Under the pieces are notes generated by a model that saw nothing but the letters and a program-made list of their open reading frames with translations, had not been told where the DNA came from and made no database searches. Source: CAJCIS01 sp965276755 (GTDB taxonomy: Bacteria; Pseudomonadota; Alphaproteobacteria; Acetobacterales; Acetobacteraceae). From it: 64,000 nt of DNA. Where the stretch lies: the NCBI GenBank assembly GCA_965276755.1, contig OZ255625.1, positions 2,852,001 to 2,916,000 of the forward strand, read 5' to 3'. This document shows, piece by piece, positions 17,442 to 25,863 of the stretch; within the stretch, counting starts at the first letter, position 1, and each line of letters begins with the position of its first letter. The position numbers were made by a program, and so were the translations under genes.

Positions 17442-18623
17442 ATGAACGCAATCAACGACATCGGCGCCGCCATCGCCCAGGCCGTCGGCCAGGAAGAAGC
17501 CGGCCTGATCGCCGTACGGCGGGACCTGCACGCCCACCCCGAACTCGCCTTCACCGAGACGCGTACCGCCGGCGTCGTCGCGCGCGAGCTTGCCCGCCTG
17601 GGCATCGAACACCGCACCGGCGTCGGCCGAACCGGCGTCGTCGGCACCATCACCGGCGGCCGCCCCGGCCCCACGCTCGTCATCCGCGGCGACATGGACG
17701 CGCTGCCTATCGCGGAAATGACCGGCCTGGCCTTTGCCAGCCAGAACCCCGGCCTGATGCACGCCTGCGGGCATGACGTGCACACCACCACGTTGCTGGG
17801 TGCCGCCGCGGCGCTCAAGCACCTCGCCCCCGGCATGGCCGGCACAGTGCGCCTGCTGTTTCAGCCCGCCGAGGAAATCCTGGGCGGTGCCGCGGCCATG
17901 ATCGAGGACGGCGCGCTTGATGGCGTGGACCTCGCCCTCGGCTTTCACAACCACCCCGACATTCCCGTGGGCCATTTCGGCGCCGTGCGCGGTGCAACCT
18001 ACGCCGCCTGCGACCGCATGCGCATCGTCGTGCGCGGCGTCTCCGGCCATGCGGCCTACCCGCAGGCCGCGGTCGATCCCATCGTCGCGGCCGCACATCT
18101 GATCACCAGCCTGCAAACCATCGTCTCGCGCGAAATCGGCGCGCTGGAGCCGTGCGTGGTGACGATCGGTGCCATCCACGCCGGCACCGTGCACAACATC
18201 ATCCCCGACACCTGCGAACTGCTCGGCACGGTGCGCACGCTCAGCCCCGCGATACGCACGCGCGCCGAAGCCGCCATCCGCCGCATCGTGGCCGGCATGG
18301 GTGCAGCCTTCCGCACGCCCTGCGACCTGCACTGGGCGCCCGGCGTGCCGCCGACGATGAATGCCGATCCCGTGCTGGAGCAGAGTGTCGCCGCCGTGCA
18401 GCGGCAATTGGGCGACGTGTTCGTGCCCAGCGAGCCCACCATGGGAGCGGAGGATTTCGCCATGATCGCCGCACGCGTGCCCAGTTTTGTGCTGCGCGTG
18501 GGCTCGGGCGCGCCCGGCCGGGACGATCACCTTCACAACTCGGGCTACCAGCCCGATGAGGCCTGCATAGGCCTGGGAGCCCAGGCACTTGCGCGCGCGG
18601 CGATGGATTTGCTGGCGGCTTGA
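17442..18623 (+). CDS. M20-family amidohydrolase (hippurate hydrolase/N-acyl-amino-acid hydrolase type)
   Basis: The 393-residue cytoplasmic enzyme shows the M20D pattern: RRDLHAHPELAF near residue 30, GDMDALPI, the metal-binding cysteine and histidines in HACGHDVH, PAEEILGGA with the catalytic glutamates, FHNHPD, and a C-terminal HNSGYQPDE histidine. Such enzymes cleave N-acyl or N-benzoyl amino acids, or related amides, with two metal ions; the substrate is not predictable here. ATG 17442 starts the conserved protein, and the 12 codons upstream are low-complexity proline. It has no obvious operon partner. Confidence 0.88.
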   Translation: MNAINDIGAAIAQAVGQEEAGLIAVRRDLHAHPELAFTETRTAGVVARELARLGIEHRTGVGRTGVVGTITGGRPGPTLVIRGDMDALPIAEMTGLAFASQNPGLMHACGHDVHTTTLLGAAAALKHLAPGMAGTVRLLFQPAEEILGGAAAMIEDGALDGVDLALGFHNHPDIPVGHFGAVRGATYAACDRMRIVVRGVSGHAAYPQAAVDPIVAAAHLITSLQTIVSREIGALEPCVVTIGAIHAGTVHNIIPDTCELLGTVRTLSPAIRTRAEAAIRRIVAGMGAAFRTPCDLHWAPGVPPTMNADPVLEQSVAAVQRQLGDVFVPSEPTMGAEDFAMIAARVPSFVLRVGSGAPGRDDHLHNSGYQPDEACIGLGAQALARAAMDLLAA

Positions 18624-18770
18624 GCAAAGCGGGAGCGCCGCTCTCGGAGGTAACGCTATCGTGTAGCGATACTGCCCGAAATGAAATCGTGCGACACCCT
18701 GCGGATGTAAAGAGTGCCGCCTGCGCACGTAAAGGCTTTCGGGCAGGCCCCTGCCGCGCAGTGACACCTT

Positions 18771-20048
18771 GTGAGTAACGTTGATGGTGCTCGTGGTTTG
18801 GCGCATTTGATGACGTACCAGGCCGTGCGTGACGAGCAGGATGAAGCGGATGAGGCGGCGCTGGCCTACGGTCCCTCGATCGTTGGGCTGACATACCACT
18901 TTGCCGACCCTGCGGTGGAGCAGCGCTTCTGGTCAGCAGTGGCGCCGCAGGGCAGCCGGCGCCTGACGGCGTTGTGCTGGATCGCCATGATCCTGTCTCT
19001 TTCGCGCCTGGCGGCGCCGTTCTTGGGGCTGGCCCATGATCCGGGCTTCGATCCCAACCTGCCCGCCCGCATCGTGCAGATCGCGATCTGCGTGGCCGTC
19101 CTGGGCGTGCTGCGGCGGCAGCGCTCGCCCCAGCTGCTCGAGTGGCTGGGCGCGGGCTTCGGCATCTCCTACGTCGCCATACGATGCTGGCTGCTGCCCA
19201 ACATGACCACCGATGGCAGCGTGGCGATGGTCGTGGGCACGGTGGCGCTCCTGTTCATGGCCTTGCCGGTGCGCCTGCCTTTGCTCGCGCCCGCGTCGTT
19301 GGTGGGCTCGGCCATCATGCTGTGGGTCTGGTCACTTGGGTCCCCGTCACCCAGCCGCATCGCCGTGCTCCAGGCCGTCGAATGGGTGGCGGTCATCAAC
19401 TTCCTGGGCCTGGGCGCCGTGCGCATGATGCGCCTGACCCTGCGCCGCCAATACGCCCTGAGCGAGGCCCTGCGGCACCTGGCCACGCATGACGGCCTGA
19501 CCAGAATTGCCAACCGGCGCCGTTACGACCAGGTGCTCGCCCGCGAATGGGCGCGTTGCCGCGAGGCGGGGCAGCCGCTCTCCCTGATCGTGCTGGACGT
19601 GGATTTCTTTAAGCTGCTGAACGACCATATCGGCCACGCCGCCGGCGATGATTGCCTGGCCGACCTGGCCCGGCTGCTGGTGCGCTGCGTGGATCGCCCG
19701 GGTGCGCTGGTGGCGCGCACGGGCGGGGAGGAGTTCGCGGTCATCCTGCCCGAGACCTTGCCCCAGGATGCCCGCCGGCTCGCCGAATGCATCACGACAG
19801 CACTTGCCAAGCTGGCCCTGCCGCACCCCCATTCCCCCATCGGGCCGCACATCACCGTCAGTTTGGGGGTCGCGACCATCTATCTCGGGCAGGGTCACAC
19901 GCTGCGGGATTTGACTGGGCTGGCGGATCGGCTGGTCTATGCGGCCAAGGCGGACGGGCGGGCTTGCCTGCGCCAGGAGGTGCTCCGGGCGGGCCAGGCA
20001 AGGGTTGCGGGCAATGTGCTCGGCCGGGCCGGCGCATGCGCTGGCTAA
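18771..20048 (+). CDS. Membrane diguanylate cyclase (GGDEF) with degenerate I-site
   Basis: The N-terminal half holds four to six hydrophobic segments (about residues 65-215) of a membrane sensor. The C-terminal half is a GGDEF domain with active site ARTGGEEFAVIL and the metal/substrate segment LIVLDVDFFKLLNDHIGHAAGDDCL, so it should make cyclic di-GMP from GTP. The allosteric I-site is commonly RxxD a few residues before GGEEF. Here that position reads RPGA, so product inhibition may be lost (inference); a displaced RCVD lies four residues further upstream. GTG 18771 gives the longest form, and ATG 18810 is an alternative start. The 147-base gap before it holds nothing I recognise. Confidence 0.87.
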   Translation: MSNVDGARGLAHLMTYQAVRDEQDEADEAALAYGPSIVGLTYHFADPAVEQRFWSAVAPQGSRRLTALCWIAMILSLSRLAAPFLGLAHDPGFDPNLPARIVQIAICVAVLGVLRRQRSPQLLEWLGAGFGISYVAIRCWLLPNMTTDGSVAMVVGTVALLFMALPVRLPLLAPASLVGSAIMLWVWSLGSPSPSRIAVLQAVEWVAVINFLGLGAVRMMRLTLRRQYALSEALRHLATHDGLTRIANRRRYDQVLAREWARCREAGQPLSLIVLDVDFFKLLNDHIGHAAGDDCLADLARLLVRCVDRPGALVARTGGEEFAVILPETLPQDARRLAECITTALAKLALPHPHSPIGPHITVSLGVATIYLGQGHTLRDLTGLADRLVYAAKADGRACLRQEVLRAGQARVAGNVLGRAGACAG

Positions 20049-20235
20049 GGTATACCAAACCGTCTTGAGACTCACCCACAGCAACCAAGAAAAAAGTTGG
20101 GGGAGATGTGGCTGACGTATACGTCAGCCCCCCCCAAACCCCCCGTCATTCATTTAGACCCTGTCCAACTAAAGACGGGGGGTCTGGGGGGAGCGGCACG
20201 CTCCCCCCAGTCTTTGCTTCGGCTTTATGAGTCAA
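20049..20235 (+). repeat. Extended family A element, left bracket of the NmrA-like gene (A6)
   Basis: The outer flank CTTGAGACTCACCCACAGC and CAACCAAGAAAAAAGTTGG leads into GGGGGAGATGTG and the palindrome GGCTGACGTATACGTCAGCC (20110-20129). The loop follows, then the partner arm GACGGGGGGTCTGGGGG with tip GAGCGGCACGCTC, and an inner flank CAGTCTTTGCTTCGGCTTTA. All of these blocks recur in inverted order at 21268-21452. Confidence 0.85.
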
Positions 20236-20359
20236 ATCAACCCGGATTGGCAGTAGATCTGGCTTTTGGATGGTGGCGCAGAGTTGAGTGGCCGCGGCCC
20301 GTAGAAGCTCGCGGCCCGGGGGCCATCTCCTGCCCGCGTCCATTGTGGAGATCTCTGTC
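20049..20359. other. Intergenic stretch with extended family A element A6
   Basis: This 311-base gap holds the element at 20049-20235, then about 120 bases of untranslated leader ending in GTGGAG, twelve bases before the NmrA-like ATG. The element's outer flank has a mirror copy beyond the 3' end of the next gene (21268-21452). Confidence 0.7.
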
Positions 20360-21244
20360 ATGATCGTCATCACCACGCCGACCGGCAACATCGGCCATCA
20401 CGTCGTCCAGCACCTGCTGGACGCCGGGGAGGCCGTGCGTGTCGTCGTGCGCGACTCCTCCAAGCTGCCGAAGACAGTCCGCGACCGGGTCGAGGTTATC
20501 GAGGGTTCACATGGCGATGCAGCCGTCGTCGACCGCGCCTTCGAGGGCGCGGAGGCGGTGTTCTGGGTCGCTCCGCCGAACCCGTCCGAGACTTTGGAGG
20601 CGGCCTATATCGATTTTACCACCCCCGCGGCCGAGGCCATCCGCCGCCACGGCGTTGCGCGCGTTGTCGTGGTCACGGCACTTGGGCGAGGCACGCAATG
20701 GCAGGACAGGGCCGGACTGGTCACGGCATCGATCCGCATGGTCGACCTGCTGAACCGGTCCGGGGCTGCAGTTCGCGGTCTGGCCATGCCGGGCTTTATG
20801 GATAATGCGCTCCAGCAGGCCGAGTCGATCGGTAAAGGACAGATGTTCGGCCCGCTCGATGCCGACAAGAAGGTGCCCCACACCGCCACGCGCGACATGG
20901 GCGCGGCCGCGGCTCGGCTGCTGGCGGATCGCGCCTGGACGGGGCAGGCGGACGTGCCGCTGCTCGGGCCGGAGGACCTCTCGTTCAATGAGATTGCCTC
21001 GATCATTTCCGAAGTGCTCGGCCGTGAGGTGCGCTACCAACACGTCCCGTTCGATGGCTTTCGGGCACGATTGCTTGGGCAGGGCATGAACGAGGCATTC
21101 GCCCAGGGCTACGTCGAGATGATGCGCGCCAAGAACGAAGGCATGGACAACGCAACGCCGCGCAATGCCGTGGACACGGGGCCTACCACCTTCCGCCAGT
21201 GGGCCGAGGACGAACTCAAGCCGGCAGTCCAACAAGCGGCATGA
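20360..21244 (+). CDS. NmrA-like NAD(P)-binding oxidoreductase
   Basis: The 294-residue protein begins MIVITTPTGNIGHHVVQHLL. This is an atypical short-chain-dehydrogenase nucleotide-binding loop (TGNIG) followed by the RDSSKLP-type turn, as in NmrA/azoreductase-like (SDR a5-type) proteins. The catalytic YxxxK is absent, as is common for this group, which often act as redox sensors or quinone/azo reductases. ATG 20360 begins the Rossmann strand, with GTGGAG 12 bases upstream. The gene is bracketed by inverted extended family A elements (20049-20235 and 21268-21452) and stands alone. This raises the possibility that the gene and brackets move together. Confidence 0.82.
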   Translation: MIVITTPTGNIGHHVVQHLLDAGEAVRVVVRDSSKLPKTVRDRVEVIEGSHGDAAVVDRAFEGAEAVFWVAPPNPSETLEAAYIDFTTPAAEAIRRHGVARVVVVTALGRGTQWQDRAGLVTASIRMVDLLNRSGAAVRGLAMPGFMDNALQQAESIGKGQMFGPLDADKKVPHTATRDMGAAAARLLADRAWTGQADVPLLGPEDLSFNEIASIISEVLGREVRYQHVPFDGFRARLLGQGMNEAFAQGYVEMMRAKNEGMDNATPRNAVDTGPTTFRQWAEDELKPAVQQAA

Positions 21245-21245
21245 A

Positions 21246-21267
21246 AGGCCAGGGGCTCTGCCCCTGC
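21246..21267 (+). repeat. Family B fragment GGGGCTCTGCCCC
   Basis: GGCCAGGGGCTCTGCCCCTG lies directly after the stop of the NmrA-like gene. It is the outer hairpin of family B (compare 41137-41264), without the GGGGCCTGAGGCCCC half. Confidence 0.7.
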
Positions 21268-21452
21268 ACCTCTTAAGCCGAAGCAAATACTGGGGGAGCG
21301 TGCCGCTCCCCCCCGACCCCCCGTCATCATTGAAGGTCTTACCTGAATGCAGACGGGGGGTTTGGGGGGGGGCTGACGTATACGTCAGCCACATCTCCCC
21401 CAACTTTTTGCTTGGTTGCTATGGGTGGGTCTCAAGACAGGTTGGTCTAATT
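21268..21452 (-). repeat. Extended family A element, right bracket of the NmrA-like gene (A7)
   Basis: Read on the minus strand it repeats A6 block by block: CTTGAGACCCACCCATAGC, CAACCAAGCAAAAAGTTGG, GGGGGAGATGTG, the palindrome GGCTGACGTATACGTCAGCC (21371-21390), the G-run partner, the tip GAGCGGCACGCTC, and CAGTATTTGCTTCGGCTTAA. By eye the arms agree at well over 80 percent of positions outside the loop. Confidence 0.85.
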
Positions 21453-22814
21453 GGGCGCCGGCAGAGCAAGGCGCGCGCGCAGTTTTGCCAGTGCCGTATC
21501 ACCCAGCAAATTGCAAAAGACAGTGTTGTTGATGACAGAGAAAGCGTTGTCGTCTCGCCGGTCGAGTGCGCGGCCCAAATACGTCAGCGTGTGCTTGCCG
21601 TCTCCTGCGGCGGCATAGGCCCAGGCGATGCTGCTCGCCGATCCCGTCCCGTCGGCCAGTGCTGCCAGCCGCGCCTGGATCAACGCATGCAGCATACCCG
21701 CGTGGCCGCCTGCATTGTATCCGGCCTGCACGACACGCGCCATGGCGATACCTTGCGCATCACGCAACAGGCGCGCGCGCATCGCCTCCTCGCGCAGGTA
21801 CGTCTCGTCATCGCCGGTAAAAAGGGCGACGAGGGCAAGATAGGCATGCGGCGACAGGAAATCGGGATTGTCGGCGGCGAGCCGGGTCAACAGCGCGCGC
21901 GCCTCCGCGTAACGTCCCTGACTGAACAGGATGACGCCGCGGTCGGCCTGTATCTCGTGCGCACCTGGCGACAGTTCCAGCGCCCGTTCGATGTGCGCGA
22001 GCGCCGCATTGTGATGCCCGACGGCCATCAGCGCGGTCGCATACCAATGTTGCAACCCCGGATTGTCCGGCTCCAGCCGCAGCGCCTGCTCGAATTCCGC
22101 CAATCCTTCGCCAAACCGCCACTCGCCATAGAGCAGCGCAAATCCCAGGGCAGCATGCGCACCGGCAAGCGCTGGTTTGAGCGCGATGGCACGCGTGGCG
22201 GCGGCCTTTGCCAGATCATAGGCCTGGCCGCTTGGCATCACCGCGAATTCGCGCAGAAGGATGTAGCTGTTGGCAAGGCCGACATAGGCCTCGGCATAGC
22301 CGGCATCGATTTGTAGCGCCGCGGAAAAACCTTCGACGGCGCGATTGAGTGCGGGTGGATTGCGCTCGGCCCAATCCTGAAGCGCCCTGATGTATAACGC
22401 CTTTGCGGCTGGCGCAGGCGGTGCGGATGCGCGCGGGACGCTGCGCACCATCACAGTGGCCAGGACGAGGCAGAGAATGCTTGCAATGCCAGCCGCAAAG
22501 AGCCGCTTTTGCAACCTGCTTGCTGCTGGCCGAGCTTCAGCCGTGACAAGATCGGTCCGAATTGCCGGCACCGCGGTTGCAGCCGGACCGCGCAGCCACG
22601 CCTGGAGTTCGGCGATGTCGGCATAGACGCTCGATCCTGCCTCGCCGGGCAGGCGATGCACCGGCAACCCGCGTTCACTCTCCCACCGCATGACCGTGCG
22701 CTCCGCCTTGCCGAAAAAGGCAGCCACTTCCTTCCAGCTGTTCAACCTTGTCTTGGCAGCGGGATCGGCCAGCATGGTGGTTGTCGGCTCCTCGCGTCCG
22801 ATTTCGTGGCACAT
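21447..22814 (-). CDS. TPR-containing regulator with N-terminal helix-turn-helix
   Basis: The 455-residue product starts with a helix-turn-helix of the excisionase/MerR-like kind (SWKEVAAFFGKAERTVMRWE, then ERGLPVHR), which probably binds DNA. A single membrane span near residues 105-122 (FAAGIASILCLVLATVMV) separates it from about six tetratricopeptide repeats, for example DAGYAEAYVGLANSY and HIERALELSPGAHEIQADRG. It is probably a membrane-anchored regulator that senses through the TPR domain (inference). ATG 22814 is the longest start; an in-frame ATG at 22775 is an alternative. It is divergent from the PQQ-type propeller gene, which it may control. Confidence 0.75.
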   Translation of the reverse strand: MCHEIGREEPTTTMLADPAAKTRLNSWKEVAAFFGKAERTVMRWESERGLPVHRLPGEAGSSVYADIAELQAWLRGPAATAVPAIRTDLVTAEARPAASRLQKRLFAAGIASILCLVLATVMVRSVPRASAPPAPAAKALYIRALQDWAERNPPALNRAVEGFSAALQIDAGYAEAYVGLANSYILLREFAVMPSGQAYDLAKAAATRAIALKPALAGAHAALGFALLYGEWRFGEGLAEFEQALRLEPDNPGLQHWYATALMAVGHHNAALAHIERALELSPGAHEIQADRGVILFSQGRYAEARALLTRLAADNPDFLSPHAYLALVALFTGDDETYLREEAMRARLLRDAQGIAMARVVQAGYNAGGHAGMLHALIQARLAALADGTGSASSIAWAYAAAGDGKHTLTYLGRALDRRDDNAFSVINNTVFCNLLGDTALAKLRARLALPAPN

Positions 22815-22935
22815 GTCTGCAGATGTCGGCAGATGTCACCTTATGACAGGCGCGTCCGCAGCATCAACCGAATACAACGGCCTGCATACAAGGGCCTGGG
22901 CGCGGCTTCCCTTTGCGCCGTTGGGAGTTCGACTC

Positions 22936-24192
22936 ATGCGTGTGAGATCACTGTGCTGGCTCGCCTTGCTCGCCGCCACGCCGGCTGCCGCCGTGGACTG
23001 GCCGCAGCCGGGGCTCAATGCCCAGCACACCGGTTTTAACAAGAAGGAGAAGACGATCTCGGCTGCCAATATCGGCAGTCTGACTCAAAAATGGGTCGCG
23101 TCCATCCCGAACGGATTTTCCGCAGCACCCGTCGAGGTGCGTGGCATCGTCTATGTGCAATCCAACGACGGTACGGTCTACGCAGTCAATGCAACCTCCG
23201 GCGCTGTCGTATGGACCTATGCCGCGGGAAGTGCTGTGGGCAATACCGGCCTGACTGCCGGGGACAAGCTGGTTTACACGATCTGCAAGGTGCCGAATGA
23301 TGCGGCCCACGGCGGCATCTGCGCTTTGAACGCGGCCACAGGCGCTCTGGTGTGGAACTTCGCGATCGTCACCGTGCAGGGACAGACGGTGACGGATAGC
23401 TACGCAGACAATTTGCCCGTGCTGGATCACGGCTTGGTTTTCTTCGGAGAAAATTTTGGCGGCTTTGGCAGCCCGTTCTCCGGGGATAACGTCTACGCGT
23501 TGAACGCGGCGACCGGCGCTTCGGTGTGGGGGATTGCCTACAATGCCGGGAGCGGCGGCACACCGTTCGCAACGGACAAAGGCGAATTGTTTTTCCAAAG
23601 CGGCGGCTCTGGGGCCTATGTTTGCGCGGTCAAGGAAACCGACGGATCGGGGATGCATTGCTCCGCGGCGCTCACCGGTGACGGCCGGGCGGCCATTTCA
23701 ATCGCTGGCGGCAAAATCCTGGCGCAGAGCAACGCGCCGTCCAATACCGCCTTTACCGCGCTGGATGAGACCAGCCTTGCACCCAAATGGCAGACGGTCC
23801 TAACGTACGGCACCTCCAACTACAGCCTCTATCCACCGGCCGTCGCCGGCGGGCTGGCGTATTTCTACGCGGGTGGCAATGGCGATGGCAGCCTGTTCGC
23901 GCTGTCGCTGAAAACCGGCAAGCAGCACTGGACCTATACGTGCAACGGCACGACCGGCTGCCTGAATTCGGGCGTATCGGTGGCCAATGGCGTGGTTTTT
24001 GCCTCCTGCGACAGGTATAACACGCCACTCGGCGACCAATGCGCATTCGACGCAAAAACGGGCGCACAACTGCGAACCTATGGCTCGACGGACGGCAATT
24101 CCGGGAGCGAGGCAACCCCACTCGTGGCCAACGGCGCCGAGATCGGCGGCTGCGGCGCCTATTCGGGCGGTCTCTGCAAATTTGCGCCGTAG
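22936..24192 (+). CDS. Secreted PQQ-type (quinoprotein-like) beta-propeller protein
   Basis: The 418-residue protein has a signal peptide (SLCWLALLAATPAAAVDW). Repeated WD-like blades with PQQ-repeat motifs follow: DGTVYAVNATSGAVVWTY, DNVYALNAATGASVWGI and SLFALSLKTGKQHWTY. Cysteines are frequent near the C-terminus, suggesting disulfides. It resembles BamB/quinoprotein propellers, but I cannot identify PQQ- or calcium-binding residues, so dehydrogenase activity is not claimed. ATG 22936 is chosen at the signal peptide. The gene is divergent from the TPR regulator and convergent with otsA, with family A half-elements between the two 3' ends. Confidence 0.75.
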   Translation: MRVRSLCWLALLAATPAAAVDWPQPGLNAQHTGFNKKEKTISAANIGSLTQKWVASIPNGFSAAPVEVRGIVYVQSNDGTVYAVNATSGAVVWTYAAGSAVGNTGLTAGDKLVYTICKVPNDAAHGGICALNAATGALVWNFAIVTVQGQTVTDSYADNLPVLDHGLVFFGENFGGFGSPFSGDNVYALNAATGASVWGIAYNAGSGGTPFATDKGELFFQSGGSGAYVCAVKETDGSGMHCSAALTGDGRAAISIAGGKILAQSNAPSNTAFTALDETSLAPKWQTVLTYGTSNYSLYPPAVAGGLAYFYAGGNGDGSLFALSLKTGKQHWTYTCNGTTGCLNSGVSVANGVVFASCDRYNTPLGDQCAFDAKTGAQLRTYGSTDGNSGSEATPLVANGAEIGGCGAYSGGLCKFAP

Positions 24193-24194
24193 CA

Positions 24195-24320
24195 AACAGA
24201 TGACGGGGGTTCTGGGGGACCGGAGGGGCAGGCAGTCGGGCGACGCGAAAGCCAAAGTAAAGCCGAAAAGAGCACGGGGAGATGTGCCATCCCCCCCAGA
24301 CCCCCCGTTGATTATTGGAT
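24195..24320. repeat. Rearranged family A half-elements (A8)
   Basis: A truncated right-hand arm (GATGACGGGGGTTCTGGGGG, 24199-24218) precedes a complete left-hand arm (GGGGAGATGTGCCATC with CCCCCCCAGACCCCCCGTTG, about 24276-24310). About 55 unrelated bases separate them. The order is reversed relative to intact elements, as if two elements had recombined. The position is between convergent genes. Confidence 0.75.
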
Positions 24321-24330
24321 CGCGTTTGAA

Positions 24331-25863
24331 TTAAGACAGCCGGGCCGGCCAGACGATCGTAGGCGATTCGAGTGCGGACTGACCCACCCCCGTCTGGCCC
24401 ATGCTGCCCTGCACCGGCACGCTCATCGGCCGCGGCGTGGCGATCGACTCCACGACCGTGGCGTCAGGGATGCCCTTGGGCGACGTGCGGCTCGACTGCG
24501 TGAGTGCCGCCAGGAAGTTGCGCCCCCACAAAGCGGGCGTGGCGCCCTCGATCGCGCGCCAGGCGGTCTGCCAGCGCTCCTGCCGCTCGGCCAGGGGCAT
24601 GGTCAGCGCGCGGTCCATCGCCTCGGCCAGTTCGTCGGCATCGTGCGGATTGACCAGAAGCGCGCTGCCGAGCTGGCGTGCGGCGCCGGCGAATTTGCTC
24701 AGCACAAGCACGCCGGGGTCCTGCGGGTCCTGGGCGGCGACATACTCCTTGGCAACGAGATTCATGCCGTCCCGCAAAGGCGTCACCAGGCCGACGCGCG
24801 CCACGCGCATGTAGCCGGCGACCGTCTCGCGCGCACCGCCCCGCGCGACCACGCGCAGCGGCGTCCAGTCCGGCTCGCCCCATTCGCTGTTGATGGCACC
24901 TGCCTCCCGGTCGATCGAGAGGCGCAAATCGCGATAGGCCGAGACTTCCTTGCGGGACTCGGCGGCGATCTGCAGCAGGGTGACGCGGTTGCGCCAGTCG
25001 GGTCGCGTTTCCAGCAGGCGTCGAAAGCCGGCCAGGCGCTGCATCAAGCCCTTGGTCGGGTCCATCCGGTCGATGCCCAGGATCAGGCTCTGCCCGGCCA
25101 GGCTGCGGCGCAGGCGTTCGCTGGCCGGGGTGCGCCAGGCGGCGGCCGCGGTTGCGGCAAATTCTCGCGCCTCGATCTCGACGGGGAAGGCGGCCAGGCG
25201 AACGCGCCTGCCGCCGAGCTGCAGGCCGTTATTGCCGGGCAAGCGCGTGGCCCCGGCCAGGCGATTGGCGGCGGCGGCGAAATTCTCGACATCATTGGCG
25301 GTCTGAAAGCCGAGCAGGTCGGCCGAAAGCAGGTCCCGGATCAGCGCGCCGGCCTCCGGCACGCTGGCCAGCATGTCCGGCGATGGGAAGGGGATGTGCA
25401 GGAAGAAGCCGATCGGCGCATCCACCCCCCGCGCCCGCAGGAAGGCAGGCATGGCCATCAAATGGTAGTCGTGGATCCAGATCAGGTCGGTCGGGCGCAG
25501 CAAGGGCAGTAGCGCGTCGGTCATGCGCTCGTTGACCTGCCGATAGGACTGGGCGCTGCGCCGGTCGAAATTCATGTCGCCTGGCATGGAGTGCAGCAGG
25601 GGCCAGAGCGTGCCGTTGGAAAATTCGTTGTAGTAGCGGTCGTGCTCGTCGGGGGTCAGATCGATCGTGGCGTATTGCATGTTGCCCATGGTCGTCATGG
25701 CAACCGTGCGGGAAACCTCCGTATTGACCTGACCGGACCAGCCGAACCAAAGCCCGCCCCGCTTGGCCATCAGGCCATCGAGTGCCACGGCCAGGCCACC
25801 CGCCGATGCCACGCCCGGGCACGGAACCTGCACCCGGTTGGACACTACGACAATCCGGTTCAT
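24331..25863 (-). CDS. otsA: Trehalose-6-phosphate synthase
   Basis: This GT20-family glycosyltransferase (510 aa) transfers glucose from UDP-glucose to glucose-6-phosphate. It has the N-terminal VVVSNRV strand, IWIHDYHLMAMPAFLR, FFLHIPFPS, the donor-site ILGIDRMDPTKGLMQR, and TPLRDGMNLVAKEYVAAQ near residue 360. The length is slightly over the usual 460-480 because of a low-complexity tail of about 35 residues. The ATG overlaps the treY stop by four bases (ATGA), so it is the last gene of the trehalose/glucan cluster. No trehalose-6-phosphate phosphatase (otsB) is visible in the window. Confidence 0.95.
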   Translation of the reverse strand: MNRIVVVSNRVQVPCPGVASAGGLAVALDGLMAKRGGLWFGWSGQVNTEVSRTVAMTTMGNMQYATIDLTPDEHDRYYNEFSNGTLWPLLHSMPGDMNFDRRSAQSYRQVNERMTDALLPLLRPTDLIWIHDYHLMAMPAFLRARGVDAPIGFFLHIPFPSPDMLASVPEAGALIRDLLSADLLGFQTANDVENFAAAANRLAGATRLPGNNGLQLGGRRVRLAAFPVEIEAREFAATAAAAWRTPASERLRRSLAGQSLILGIDRMDPTKGLMQRLAGFRRLLETRPDWRNRVTLLQIAAESRKEVSAYRDLRLSIDREAGAINSEWGEPDWTPLRVVARGGARETVAGYMRVARVGLVTPLRDGMNLVAKEYVAAQDPQDPGVLVLSKFAGAARQLGSALLVNPHDADELAEAMDRALTMPLAERQERWQTAWRAIEGATPALWGRNFLAALTQSSRTSPKGIPDATVVESIATPRPMSVPVQGSMGQTGVGQSALESPTIVWPARLS

